Below, in pieces: positions 17,289-27,278 of a stretch of DNA of 64,000 nt. Below the pieces are notes generated by a model. The model was not told the DNA's origin, did not search any database, and saw nothing but the letters and a program-made list of their open reading frames with translations. The translations under genes and the position numbers were made by a program. Source of the DNA: Candidatus Rifleibacteriota bacterium (GTDB lineage Bacteria > Muiribacteriota > Ozemobacteria > Ozemobacterales > Ozemobacteraceae); NCBI GenBank assembly GCA_024710355.1, contig JANJUX010000046.1, positions 62,001 through 126,000 on the forward strand. Reading direction: 5' to 3'. Position 1 is the stretch's first letter. Each line of letters begins with the position of its first letter.

Positions 17289-18248
17289 ATGATTAGAATC
17301 AAGGCTCTGATAACCGCGTTTATACTGGTTTTCTGTCAGTTTATCCCGGCCATGGCTGTTCCGGCCATGTATTTTGTCGACTACAAGCTGCTGGTAGCTC
17401 TGCACCCGAAAATGGGCAATTTCGATATGGTTCTTGAACGCCATCTTCGCTCTGATATCAACTTTGCAGACATGGACCAGCTCAACGCGGTTAACCTGCA
17501 GGTCGCCAGCCTAAGTATGCAGGCACATCAACGCGTTGAAACGCTGCTGCGCGATCTTGACCGCGTCGACCTTGAACTGGCAAAAATCGAAGAAAAAGTT
17601 TCAGGTCAGACTTCTGAGTTTGACAATGAACGCGGCCAGTTTCAGGGCGACAATACCCGCCGGGCACAGCAGACAAAAATCGCCCAGCTGCAGGAGCAGC
17701 GCCGGCAGATTGACGGCAGGATAGTGCAGGTCTGGGACGAAGTTCTCAACCCGCTTTATCTCAGTCGTGCCCAGTCAAAACAGATCGCCGAAGGTGTTCT
17801 GGCCGAAATCGACCTGATGCTTGAAACGATGGCCCGCCAGCTCGGCGGAGCATTGATCATGGACAGCGATTATCAGGCCATGCCGATTATTCCGGAAAAG
17901 GTGACCTCGGCTCCGGTGGTTGGCGCTGACCCTTTAAGCATCAGGCTTTATCAGTCGCTGCTTAATTCGAACCTGGTCGGTGACGTTCCTGATTTTTACA
18001 AGCGTGATCCACAGCTGGCACAGTATGCATCGGCGATGCGCCGTGATATCGAGCAGAGTTTCGACCGCAATATCGCCGGGCAGATCTCAAAAAGCCCGCT
18101 TTTTGGCCAGGTGGTCAGGCCGCGCGGCAGAATGGTGCTTGCCGGTGGGCAGAACCTCGATCTGACTCGCCAGGCTCTCGAACAGATTTTTAAAAAATAC
18201 GCGGTGCGGGCTGATATTGCTGCGCGCATTCTTGCTCTGATCAAGTGA
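17289..18248 (+). CDS. Exported Skp/OmpH-like coiled-coil protein
   Basis: A 319-residue protein with a signal peptide ending near FIPAMA-V (about residue 23). The mature start FVDYKLLVALHPKM repeats the signature of the preceding gene. Residues about 70-150 are strongly helical with heptad character (QRVETLLRDLDRVDLELAKIEEK). The last 130 residues carry no motif I know. Ribosome site GAGGGG, 12 bases after the previous stop, so one operon. Confidence 0.72.
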   Translation: MIRIKALITAFILVFCQFIPAMAVPAMYFVDYKLLVALHPKMGNFDMVLERHLRSDINFADMDQLNAVNLQVASLSMQAHQRVETLLRDLDRVDLELAKIEEKVSGQTSEFDNERGQFQGDNTRRAQQTKIAQLQEQRRQIDGRIVQVWDEVLNPLYLSRAQSKQIAEGVLAEIDLMLETMARQLGGALIMDSDYQAMPIIPEKVTSAPVVGADPLSIRLYQSLLNSNLVGDVPDFYKRDPQLAQYASAMRRDIEQSFDRNIAGQISKSPLFGQVVRPRGRMVLAGGQNLDLTRQALEQIFKKYAVRADIAARILALIK

Positions 18249-18264
18249 TTTGCAGGAGGCTGCC

Positions 18265-21200
18265 ATGAAAAAAACGGTGTTGTTTCTGTTGCTTATGGCT
18301 TTACCGGCCCTGGTTTCAGGCCAGGCGATCGAATACCGGAGAAATGGCGAATGTTACCTGCTGATAGGTCACAATGATGCCACCTTCAGGGGCGTTTACC
18401 GCCTGAACAACCCATCGGGCGAGGCAGAGGGAGAGCCGGTCGGCAAAAAACTCTTCGATCCGCGCACTTCTTATGGCATATCGGTCAACCTCGATCGCAA
18501 GGTTTATACGTTTTCTGAAAATAAGGCCCCGACTTTCACGCTCGGCAACTGGCAGCTCGAACGCCTCATGAAAAAGCCTGGCGATGTCGGTCTCTGGGGC
18601 GCCCACTGCGATACCCGCAAAAGCTATTATGTCAGCACTGAAGGTATAACCCACAATCAGGCCGGCCGGCCGGTTTACACCACCACCGGGCCCATGGGCG
18701 GCAAACCCGAAAATCTTTCAATGGACCCTCAGAACGTCTCATGGGACTGGTCTGGCATCGTAAAGCCTACAATCAAAGAGACCAGTCGCTGGTATTTTCA
18801 GAAAACTGCCGTCTATTGCGATCAGAACTGCATCTATACCAATGGCTCGTCAGATGCCTTCTGGCTTTACTTTGTTGGGGTAGATGGCAATGGCTATGGC
18901 AAGATTCCCAATAATTCATGGTGGCAGTCACGCGACAAAGACCCGAGTAACCGCCCGGGCAATCTGTTCTACTGGGATCGCGTTTACCGCAAATACACTT
19001 ACTACAACATGAATTACTGGAACAAGGCGATGGGGGTCTGGTCGCCTTCAAACCCGATTTACAGTGCTGATGCCGGTGTGGCTGACAGCATTTTTGACGA
19101 AATTGTCAAACGCTCACGCATTTCTGCCTGTCTGAACTGTGTCTGCGTCAATGGCAGTGGTGACCAGGATTTTTCGGCGAAACCAAAGTATATTTCGCTG
19201 GCCATGTCGCCATTTGGCAGAATGTATCTGTATTCTCGCACGCAAAACAGCAGTGCTGACGGCGAAGTCCGCCTGAATGGCACAAAAGTTGACCCGAGCA
19301 GCGGCAATATCAGAGGCAAGGTTAATGATATTACGACGCAGTGGGTAGGGGTTTCGGTGCGCAGCAAAGCCGATGATTTTATCTACCTTCTCGGAACCAA
19401 TCTTATCAGAGAATGGCTTAACAAGTTCAATATCAAACCGGCGAGCTTGAACATCAAGTCGGTTGCAGTATCTGACCAGTGGTGGCTGGAAGGCGGTATC
19501 GTTTATGCCTACGATGAAGATGAGGGTGCTGCCTATCAGTTCATCAGAAACGACAAATCCGGTAACAATACCTGCAAAAGCACCCCCAAAAAAATCACGA
19601 TTGGTAAGGGCGTAGATGCCATCAAGGCTGATGGTAACGGCCATCTTTTCTTTGCCAAAACCACCATGGACCCGGTTACCGCCGGTGGCCTCGGCTGGTC
19701 GCATCTTGACAGCTTTTATTTCTACCAGATTTACGGTGGGCGTGCTTATGGCTACGCCTTCTTCAAGCAGGCTGTTTATAAAACCGTTTTTCGCCAGGAG
19801 CTCGGCGCTACCGCAAATGAGCAGATCGGTCATGTTCACATAGGAAACAACATGTACCGTAGAGCTTTCAGCGTGCCCCAGGCTGAATACCCAGGAATCT
19901 CAAAAGGCAATATCGCCGGAAAATCGACAAACCCGTGGTGGGTCTGGCAGTCACCTTACCAGCAGACCAGCGTCGTATCCGACCCGAATCTGGTGCAGCT
20001 GGGAGTAATAAACGTTGCCAAACCACCCGATATGGTCAAGCCAAACGGTGAGCTCGGCCTGGTTGATATTGTCGGGGTCGAAGACAGCAAGCCCGGCTTC
20101 AAATTTCTCTCCGATGAAGTGAACCAGGGCATGTACACATTCAGGGTCGAAAACCCGCCATACTGGGAAGGCCGCAACAATATCGCCACCCCCGGCAAGA
20201 CGAAGTGGGAGGGAGACCGCAACAATAACGGCAAAGAAGGCGGCTTCGTTTCTTCGCTGATGAACACTTCTGAAATGGTCGATTCTTCACCGGAGGTTCT
20301 CTATACCTGGCGCATCTACAAGATTCAGGATGCATTCGGAAATCCGCCGGCAGAGGGCCCGCAGCTGGTTAAAGAATTTGTCGATTCAACCGGTTCCGGC
20401 CTGATGTATTACTTCAGGTCGGGCGTTTACCAGATCATGTGTTCAGCAAAGTTCAAATACTACGATTACAACATTCTGCCGTTTGGCTCTACAGTTGAAG
20501 ATATCAACAACTGCATCAGGCCGGCGGGCAGCATGCAGCAGGCAAAAGCCGTAGCTGTCGACCCGGGCATCAATACCTCGGCTTTTCCTGGCCTGAAGCT
20601 GCCTGTTCCTGGTGATACCGCTGTCACAATTCTCAGGGTAAACCGCCAGCTGCCGCCGCCTACCGGTAAAAAGGTCGACATTCAGGTTAAAGCAGCCACT
20701 GGCTGGAAAGACCCGAGCCTTTCGGGAACACTCAAATACCATGTGGTCAAAGAAGATATAGAGTATGAATGGCGCCTGAAGGGTGATCCGAAAGATCCGG
20801 CGGCCAATTACATGCATGATCTCTACAATCTGCCGAATATCACCAACAGCAACATGGTTCCGAACACCCTCGGCTGGACCAAAAACATGGGAGTTCAGTA
20901 TGAATGGACCCTCAGCCTGACTCTGCCCGACGGAACCATTTATCCGGCTCAGGAACTGTCGAAAGTCAGCTGGTCGCCATCTGATGCGTCAATCAAGCTC
21001 AAACAGGAATTTCCGACCGACCCGGTCACGGGCAAGCTTCTATGCAAAGCCTATCGGGAATGGGAATACTGGGAAAACACCTACGAGGATGACGGCAGCT
21101 ACAAAGGTCAGGAAAGAAGAAGCGGTAAGGTCGAGTATTCAGGCGAAGTCGACGTTCTGGTCATTGACCAGACAGCGCCGAAGATTGTCGAGGTGAACGG

Positions 21201-22443
21201 CAAAAAGCTCACAGGCACTCCGCTCGATCCGATTTATCTCGCTGAAACCGGTGGCTATGTGACTGACAAACTCTCTCACGGCGGTTACACTAACCCGGGC
21301 AGTTTCTCTATTCTCGTTGAAGACAACAACATCTACGCCAACATGACCGCGCTTGCGCCGGTTGCTGCTGCCGACCGCCTGCACAATCGTGGCTTGAAGC
21401 AGACGGCGACGTTCTTTTTCGAAAGAGGTTCGGGCAAAGAGCTGTTTCCGAAGAATCTGGTAACCGGAACCTATGCCGGTTCTGCTGAAGAAAAGCATTA
21501 CTCGAGCCCGGGAGTATCGGCAGTTGCCGACATCGGCACGGTCTGGACACCGAATGCCACATACAGGGTCATGCGCCAGCCTAAGCCATACAAGGCTGGC
21601 GATACCAACAGCTACATTCTCTACGTGTTCAACGTTGCCGACTGGGATCACCTGCAGCCCGGTGTTTCTGGTGATTTTATGACCGATCCGACGCGCTGGC
21701 CGATCGATTTTGCCAACAACAGCCCGCTTTACAGGGCAAGTGGCGCCCTTTCCTATCAGCACCCGGGCTACGCGGTCATGTTTCAGGCGGCTGACAGCTC
21801 TGGTTTCCAGAGTGTCAGAATGCACCTTGGCAACGTCTGGGTGCGTGATACGCTGTTGCCGATGGTTTATACGAAGACCGTCGATTACATCAAGTCTTTC
21901 GAAGAACTGCAGCCCTTCGGCATTGATAAATATCTGGTCAAACACCCCTGGAAGACGCAGACCGGGTTTCCGTGGTATGGCAAACTGCCGAATGATCAGG
22001 CAGTCTGGCAGGTAAAAGCTGACGGTCGCTACCCGTCACTCAACGACCTGATGGGGGTTCCGCCGGGGTTGAAAGCTAAGCTGGGCGCTCCATATCACCC
22101 GCCGATCATCCAGGAAGGCATGGAGATATTCATGGAAGCCAGTGCTGCGGACAATATCAAGGTTTCTGACACCTTTATTCCGTTGATCGAGGTCAAAGGT
22201 CCAACGGGCCTTTATACAGAAGGAACGCCTGCCCAGATCAACGAAACCTCGGGTTCGACGCAGAAAGTTCGTCTGCTGCTGCAGAAATCAGGGGTTTACG
22301 ATGTGACTCTGACAGCAGAAGACAATGCTCTTGATTTTACCGGCAAAGCTGCCCCGAATCGTCGTTCAGTTAAATTCGGCATCGTAGTTGGCCCGGCCAC
22401 CATGGAAATCAGGGTGCTCGACAAAAAAAACAGCGATTTCTGA
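18265..22443 (+). CDS. Very large exported protein, unknown function
   Basis: A 1392-residue protein. ATG 18265 is chosen because CAGGAGG lies 6 bases upstream and the signal peptide (KKTVLFLLLMALPALVSGQA) starts there; an in-frame TTG 15 bases earlier has no ribosome site. The N-terminal half (to about residue 560) has recurring short strand-turn units with aromatic residues and could be a beta-propeller. The region at about 780-980 has alternating EYEWRL/EWTLSLTLP segments like Ig-type or PKD-like domains, and the end (SGVYDVTLTAEDNA) looks like a final beta-sandwich. I see no enzyme motif. It overlaps the next gene's start by one base. Confidence 0.75.
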   Translation: MKKTVLFLLLMALPALVSGQAIEYRRNGECYLLIGHNDATFRGVYRLNNPSGEAEGEPVGKKLFDPRTSYGISVNLDRKVYTFSENKAPTFTLGNWQLERLMKKPGDVGLWGAHCDTRKSYYVSTEGITHNQAGRPVYTTTGPMGGKPENLSMDPQNVSWDWSGIVKPTIKETSRWYFQKTAVYCDQNCIYTNGSSDAFWLYFVGVDGNGYGKIPNNSWWQSRDKDPSNRPGNLFYWDRVYRKYTYYNMNYWNKAMGVWSPSNPIYSADAGVADSIFDEIVKRSRISACLNCVCVNGSGDQDFSAKPKYISLAMSPFGRMYLYSRTQNSSADGEVRLNGTKVDPSSGNIRGKVNDITTQWVGVSVRSKADDFIYLLGTNLIREWLNKFNIKPASLNIKSVAVSDQWWLEGGIVYAYDEDEGAAYQFIRNDKSGNNTCKSTPKKITIGKGVDAIKADGNGHLFFAKTTMDPVTAGGLGWSHLDSFYFYQIYGGRAYGYAFFKQAVYKTVFRQELGATANEQIGHVHIGNNMYRRAFSVPQAEYPGISKGNIAGKSTNPWWVWQSPYQQTSVVSDPNLVQLGVINVAKPPDMVKPNGELGLVDIVGVEDSKPGFKFLSDEVNQGMYTFRVENPPYWEGRNNIATPGKTKWEGDRNNNGKEGGFVSSLMNTSEMVDSSPEVLYTWRIYKIQDAFGNPPAEGPQLVKEFVDSTGSGLMYYFRSGVYQIMCSAKFKYYDYNILPFGSTVEDINNCIRPAGSMQQAKAVAVDPGINTSAFPGLKLPVPGDTAVTILRVNRQLPPPTGKKVDIQVKAATGWKDPSLSGTLKYHVVKEDIEYEWRLKGDPKDPAANYMHDLYNLPNITNSNMVPNTLGWTKNMGVQYEWTLSLTLPDGTIYPAQELSKVSWSPSDASIKLKQEFPTDPVTGKLLCKAYREWEYWENTYEDDGSYKGQERRSGKVEYSGEVDVLVIDQTAPKIVEVNGKKLTGTPLDPIYLAETGGYVTDKLSHGGYTNPGSFSILVEDNNIYANMTALAPVAAADRLHNRGLKQTATFFFERGSGKELFPKNLVTGTYAGSAEEKHYSSPGVSAVADIGTVWTPNATYRVMRQPKPYKAGDTNSYILYVFNVADWDHLQPGVSGDFMTDPTRWPIDFANNSPLYRASGALSYQHPGYAVMFQAADSSGFQSVRMHLGNVWVRDTLLPMVYTKTVDYIKSFEELQPFGIDKYLVKHPWKTQTGFPWYGKLPNDQAVWQVKADGRYPSLNDLMGVPPGLKAKLGAPYHPPIIQEGMEIFMEASAADNIKVSDTFIPLIEVKGPTGLYTEGTPAQINETSGSTQKVRLLLQKSGVYDVTLTAEDNALDFTGKAAPNRRSVKFGIVVGPATMEIRVLDKKNSDF

Positions 22444-23192
22444 TGAATAAATTCCGGTCTGCCTGGTCTGTGTGCCTGCTGCTTGCCGCCGCAATAACTC
22501 TTTGCGGTGGCAGAGCCGCCGTGGCATGCAGCGATTATGTGCATCTTTGGCGGCCGGTGGCTGAAACGCGAAGCGCAATGTGCGGAGCCGAGGGCATCGC
22601 ACATTTTCTTCGACAGCTTGTCAGCGAAAAAGTCCGTAGCGATAAAACAATCTGGGATGTCGGTTTGAGCCCGGATGCACAGATCAGCGCATCTTTTACC
22701 GCTGAATTACAGCGGGCCGTAGAGATTGCCGGCACCGACACCTTCAAGTGGTCTGCCGATGGCTCACCCTTTGCCGGAAATGGCGGCGCGCGCCCCTCGA
22801 TCTGGCTCGACTTCGTTAAACCGGAGAGGCTCGTTTACATCTGGCGTGACGAGAACCGGCCGCCCTTCGCCATGTTTCGCACCGGCGAACTTGATACTGC
22901 CCAGATCAGGGTTCTGGTAATGTCTGCAGAGAGGCAGGTTCTTCATATTGACGAAATACCATACATGTTTCTTCTCGAAAGTGATTTGATGCTGCCAACC
23001 TGGCTGGCAAACGGCGGCGCCTGGTTCAGGCGTATTTCGCTGAAAACTTCCGGTATGGCACAGAGATATGAATGGACGCTGTCAGTGCCTTCAGACATGG
23101 AAGACATCAACACCACCCCGTCAGATATACGCCGCTTCTATTTCGGGGATATACCCGATGGTCGTGCAAGATTTATCAGTAATTATCAGTAG
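22443..23192 (+). CDS. Small exported protein, unknown
   Basis: A 249-residue protein with a signal peptide (cleavage after GGRAAVA, near 28) and two Cys in the mature N-terminal part that could form a disulfide. The rest is beta-type sequence with no motif I can name. It is coupled by a TGATG overlap to the giant exported protein, so the two probably act together at the cell surface or in the periplasm. Confidence 0.7.
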   Translation: MNKFRSAWSVCLLLAAAITLCGGRAAVACSDYVHLWRPVAETRSAMCGAEGIAHFLRQLVSEKVRSDKTIWDVGLSPDAQISASFTAELQRAVEIAGTDTFKWSADGSPFAGNGGARPSIWLDFVKPERLVYIWRDENRPPFAMFRTGELDTAQIRVLVMSAERQVLHIDEIPYMFLLESDLMLPTWLANGGAWFRRISLKTSGMAQRYEWTLSVPSDMEDINTTPSDIRRFYFGDIPDGRARFISNYQ

Positions 23193-23250
23193 GTATGCAA
23201 CGAATTTCTTTCGTACAACGTAACCATAAAAACAGTATCTGGAGGAAAAA

Positions 23251-23871
23251 ATGAAGACAGTTCGAAATTTGCTTGGCCTTGCCATCGCGGCGTCATTTCT
23301 GTTTGCTGGCTGTGGCAGTCAGCCCGCTGCTCCGGCAGCCAAAATAGTCAGCATCAGCGGTCAGGTCGAAGCCAGAGCCATGGCTGACCAGAGCTTCATT
23401 ACTGCCAGTGCCGATCAGCAGTTGATGGCCGGGGGAGCGGTCAGAACTGGCAAGGATTCCGCTGCGAGCCTTTTGACTGTTGCAGATTCGGCTAAGGTTG
23501 ACGTTGCCGCTGACTCGTATTTTGAAGTGCGGGCCGGCAATGACAAAATTGGTTTTCAGGGCGACGGTAAGGCGGTTTTTGATGTAAATAAGCAGCAGAA
23601 GTCGATAGTAGTCGAGACGCAGCATGGCAATACCGCGGTTCTTGGTACCAGATTCGGGCAAATGATCTCGAGCAGTTCCTTCGAACTCTACGTTGCCGAA
23701 GGCAAGGTCGAATTTACCAGCAAAACCGGTGAAAAACGCCAGGTTGGTGCCGGACAACAGCTGGTCTGGAGCACTGCAGAAGCTTTGCCGGCCGTTGCTG
23801 AAACCAATGTGGTTGAATCAGAAACATTTTTTGGTTCAGGCGACAAAGGGTTTGAGTTTAACCGTCGCTGA
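23251..23871 (+). CDS. FecR-domain lipoprotein
   Basis: A 206-residue protein with a canonical lipobox FAGC (Cys near residue 21). It is followed by a FecR-type domain: KIVSISGQVEARA, a GGAVRTGKDSAASLLTVADSAKVDVAADSYFEV core and HGNTAVLGTRFGQ. FecR domains outside iron signalling are common in exported proteins and often sit beside CHASE2 sensors, as here: the next gene encodes a CHASE2-PP2C protein 33 bases downstream. It may feed an envelope signal to that sensor; this is inference from gene order. The ribosome site is GGAGG. Confidence 0.85.
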   Translation: MKTVRNLLGLAIAASFLFAGCGSQPAAPAAKIVSISGQVEARAMADQSFITASADQQLMAGGAVRTGKDSAASLLTVADSAKVDVAADSYFEVRAGNDKIGFQGDGKAVFDVNKQQKSIVVETQHGNTAVLGTRFGQMISSSSFELYVAEGKVEFTSKTGEKRQVGAGQQLVWSTAEALPAVAETNVVESETFFGSGDKGFEFNRR

Positions 23872-23904
23872 GGCGGCCGATTTGTTTTTTTGAAGCCGGG
23901 ATTG

Positions 23905-25776
23905 ATGCAGATTTTTTCAAAAACTTCGAAACTTTTACAACGCATGGCAGAAATTTTTGGCCGGCGACTTATTGCCATGGCAATGGCGTTGCTGGCGACT
24001 CTGCTTTTGCTGGTTTCGGTTTTGCCCGGCAGTTCGCTTTCTCTTGAAAACTGGTTTTATGATCTCAAGCACCGTGCTGCTGCAGGATTCAGGCAGCCTC
24101 ACGCCTCGCTGGTTGTTGCCGGTATCGACATGCAGACGCTTGAAACGGCAAAAAACCGCTGGCCCTGGCCACGCGAAAAGGTCGCTGAAGTGATTGACAG
24201 TCTGACGGCGTGCCGGCCCCGCGCCATAATTCTTGACATTCTGTTTCAGAACGAAGACACCGAGGCTGGCGATGCGGCTCTGGTGCGTGCCATTCGCCAG
24301 GCCGGCAACACTCTTCTGGTATCGGTCATGGAAGAAAAATCAACCCCGCAGGGGGTGAGCCTCAAAAGGTTTTCGTCGCATCAGAAAGTTATCGGTGCGG
24401 CGCTGACTGAAGGTTTTGTCTGGGGCATTCTTGATTCTGACGGCAGATTACGGCAGTTTAAGCTGTCGGACCAGCGTCTGATGGCCTCAAGTTGTGCCGT
24501 AGAGGTTGTTGCCAGATTTTTTCCAGAGCTGGTCGATCGCCTGAAGCCAATGCCCGAATCGGCACCTGTGGTGTTTGCCCGTGCCAGTGGCGGGATTCCG
24601 GTAATTTCTGTGCTCGATATTCTGCAGAATAAGCCGGGCATCGCCGATTTCATCAGAGATCGTGTCGTAATTCTAGGGGTTACGGCCCAGGCAGCACATG
24701 ATTATCACAACACTCCGCTCGGAATTGTCGCGGGCGCCGAAATTCTGGCATCTTCTTTCGACACTCTGCTTTCAGGCCGCATCGGGAAAAATCTGCACCA
24801 AAGCCTGCCTCTACGGCTGCTGTCGGTGTTTTCTGGTTGTTTTCTCGCCTTTCAACTGATTCTGGTCTGGAAACTGGTTTTTCTTTTTCCCGTCGTAATA
24901 GCGATTCTGTTGATTTTTATGTTGGCAGTTACTGAATTATTGCTTTTGCACCTGCCGCTGGCGCCCTTTGTAATTGCAGCGTTTCTGGTTTCAGCGATGC
25001 TGTTTGCCGGGCGCTATCTCGATCACCTTTTTGCGCTGCAGGACATGCGTCACGAGGCTCAGAATGCCAAAGAAGTGCAGGAACGACTGTTGCCCCGCAA
25101 TCAGCTTTCGTGCGGCGGTTTTTCAGTTTGCGGGGTTTCTCGCTCCGCCAATGAATTATGCGGTGATTATTTTGATTATTACCTCATCGATGAACGCTAT
25201 ATGCTGGTTTTTATCGGTGATGCCACCGGGCACGGCATTTCGGCGGCCCTTGCAATGTCGGTCGCCAAGTCGGCGATGCTCTCGGCGGTTAATCTTAAAT
25301 ACTCGTCAGTAAAGATAATTGAATCGATCAATCTGGTACTTTTTCAGGCAATGCAGCAGAAAGTTTTGATGACTGCAGCATTATTGTGGCTGGACACTGA
25401 AACTGGTGAATTCTCATATCATAATTGCGGGCACCCTTACCCATACCTGATATCGGCCGATGGAAAGATTTCCCAGATTTCGTCGGCAGGTTCTTTTTTG
25501 GGGCGAAAACCCGACTTGAAAGTTAAAGCTCCCTTTGCCGGTGTTCTCAATCCAGGTGAACGACTTGTTTTTTATACTGACGGCATTGTCGAGTCTTTTC
25601 CGGGCTCAACCGACAAAGATGGTTTTGAACTTTTCAGAGCTTATCTGTCTGATCGGCCGCGGCGGGATTTAAACGAGTTCTGCAATGAAATTGTTGCTTC
25701 TCACCCCTTTTTCAATACCGGCTTTCCTCAGCCAGATGACTTCACGGTCGTAACAATAGAGCGCCGGAGGACGTAG
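23905..25776 (+). CDS. CHASE2 sensor - PP2C/SpoIIE phosphatase
   Basis: A 623-residue membrane protein. Order: N-terminal transmembrane helix (about 20-40), an extracytoplasmic CHASE2 domain (about 45-300, with DLKHRAAAG, WPWPREKVAEVID and RAIILDILF), three closely spaced transmembrane helices (about 305-375), a short helix with AKEVQERLLP, and a SpoIIE/PP2C-type phosphatase (about 400-620). The metal-binding motifs ELCGDYFDY, GDATGHG and YTDGIVE are all present, so it should be active on a phosphoprotein, typically an anti-sigma-factor antagonist. No STAS or anti-sigma kinase gene is nearby. ATG 23905 is chosen; TTG 23890 is an alternative. Confidence 0.9.
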   Translation: MQIFSKTSKLLQRMAEIFGRRLIAMAMALLATLLLLVSVLPGSSLSLENWFYDLKHRAAAGFRQPHASLVVAGIDMQTLETAKNRWPWPREKVAEVIDSLTACRPRAIILDILFQNEDTEAGDAALVRAIRQAGNTLLVSVMEEKSTPQGVSLKRFSSHQKVIGAALTEGFVWGILDSDGRLRQFKLSDQRLMASSCAVEVVARFFPELVDRLKPMPESAPVVFARASGGIPVISVLDILQNKPGIADFIRDRVVILGVTAQAAHDYHNTPLGIVAGAEILASSFDTLLSGRIGKNLHQSLPLRLLSVFSGCFLAFQLILVWKLVFLFPVVIAILLIFMLAVTELLLLHLPLAPFVIAAFLVSAMLFAGRYLDHLFALQDMRHEAQNAKEVQERLLPRNQLSCGGFSVCGVSRSANELCGDYFDYYLIDERYMLVFIGDATGHGISAALAMSVAKSAMLSAVNLKYSSVKIIESINLVLFQAMQQKVLMTAALLWLDTETGEFSYHNCGHPYPYLISADGKISQISSAGSFLGRKPDLKVKAPFAGVLNPGERLVFYTDGIVESFPGSTDKDGFELFRAYLSDRPRRDLNEFCNEIVASHPFFNTGFPQPDDFTVVTIERRRT

Positions 25777-25856
25777 ATGAAAATTTTTTGCAACAATTTT
25801 TTGCGTTCTTTCGTATGCTTTCGTACCTGTATAGAATTTTCAGACAGGGGGGATAG

Positions 25857-27278
25857 ATGAAACCTTCAAAGTCCAGGCAGGGCATGGCTCTGCCTTTTAC
25901 CATAGTTGCGATGGTGGTGGTAATTGGTTTTATCATGACCATGAGCCGCCTGAATCAGGGGGTTAAAACCCAGATTTTTCATACCAACAATCACCAGTTG
26001 TCGTTCTTGATGGCTTACTCAGCTCTTTCGCGGGTATGCGCCAAAATTCACGCGTTTTCATGGGCCAGCCGCCCGTTTGCGGCCGCCCCTTATGCCGAGA
26101 ATAAAGTCTCTTTACAGGGTGGACATTACGACCTTCTTGTAGAAAACAGTAAAAACCGCGAATTTCAGGCTGACGTTTATGTAAGAACTCATCTGGCCGG
26201 CATTTCGCGCATGTATTTCTGGCGCGTCAGGTTTAACGACGATCTGCTCGATGTTTCGAACCAGATTTTTGTCGAGGCCTTTTTAAATGGCGATCCAAAA
26301 GATTTTCCGGTGGCCGGCAAGGCCAACCCATTTGCCAAAAAGGTTGAAGACCTGCTGGCGCAGCGTGCCGCCAACCAGAAGCAATCAGACCTGCTGGCCC
26401 GTGAAGTAATCAAGCTGAAAAAACCGAACGACATTATCAAAGAGCTGAACGGGCGGCCGATCGAGGCTCCTGACGGCAGTTTTCCTCCGACCCCCGAAGA
26501 TCTGGCTCTGGTAGCCAGGGTGCCAGTACCTTTGCCAGAAATGCCAACTCTACCTGTGGCTGAAAAACCTGATGCTGCCGGCCCGAATCCGGCCAGGCCG
26601 CCATCCAGCTATGACTCGATTGTTGGCGTCGACATGAATGCCAAGATGAAAAGCGTTCTAAGTTCATCTGAAACCGCCAATAAACTGAATGACGAAGCCT
26701 GGAAAAAGATCGAAGAACTCGGCTCAGCTGGCATTGGAGAATATCAGGTTCTGGCTGATAAAGCGGCTGAGTCGAGAGAGGCTGCCCACAAAGACATGTC
26801 AGATCTTATCAAAAGTGCCCAGACCGGCATAGAAGATGCTCCCAGCACGGGGGCGGCCCGGGCAATCGAGGAAATGGTTTCTCAGACAGTGGTTGCCGGT
26901 ATTCAGAATCTTTCTGGCCTGATCGGGAGAACCATGGAACAGCTTGAGGACAATGCCGGCATGGAATACCTCGACAGTCTGCCGACTGCCGAACATGTCG
27001 CCAAGCTATTAAATGACTGGGAAGGCTATCTGGGACATCTCAACACCGAGGTTGAGCGATTGAACTCTCTTGCCTCAGAGATAGGCGGTTTTCACAAGAG
27101 TGCCGAGGTTGAAGAGGCTCTTGCAAAGGCTCTTCAGTCAGCACAGGAGAACCGTGACAAGATGGCGGAGCATGTTGAGGCGACCAAGAAAAGACTCGAA
27201 GAACTGATCAAAAAAGAAGAAGAAGAGGCCGATCAGCAACAGCAGCAGGAACAGGAAGGAACCGGTGACGGCGCATGA
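25857..27278 (+). CDS. PilX/GspK-like pseudopilin with coiled-coil C-terminus (triad 3)
   Basis: A 473-residue protein with a prepilin-like start (RQGMALPFTIVAMVVVIGF) lacking Glu5, in the PilX/GspK manner. Residues to about 170 are globular. The remainder is largely helical and charged and ends in a Lys/Glu then Gln-rich tail (KKEEEEADQQQQQEQEG). This long extension is not part of a standard pseudopilin and could reach out from a fibre tip or contact a partner. It shares an ATGA overlap with the next gene. Confidence 0.8.
   Translation: MKPSKSRQGMALPFTIVAMVVVIGFIMTMSRLNQGVKTQIFHTNNHQLSFLMAYSALSRVCAKIHAFSWASRPFAAAPYAENKVSLQGGHYDLLVENSKNREFQADVYVRTHLAGISRMYFWRVRFNDDLLDVSNQIFVEAFLNGDPKDFPVAGKANPFAKKVEDLLAQRAANQKQSDLLAREVIKLKKPNDIIKELNGRPIEAPDGSFPPTPEDLALVARVPVPLPEMPTLPVAEKPDAAGPNPARPPSSYDSIVGVDMNAKMKSVLSSSETANKLNDEAWKKIEELGSAGIGEYQVLADKAAESREAAHKDMSDLIKSAQTGIEDAPSTGAARAIEEMVSQTVVAGIQNLSGLIGRTMEQLEDNAGMEYLDSLPTAEHVAKLLNDWEGYLGHLNTEVERLNSLASEIGGFHKSAEVEEALAKALQSAQENRDKMAEHVEATKKRLEELIKKEEEEADQQQQQEQEGTGDGA

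Noticed and set aside
21139..21945. Minus-strand open frame of 268 codons inside the giant exported protein.
   Set aside because: It lies wholly within a well-supported gene and lacks a ribosome site or domain pattern.
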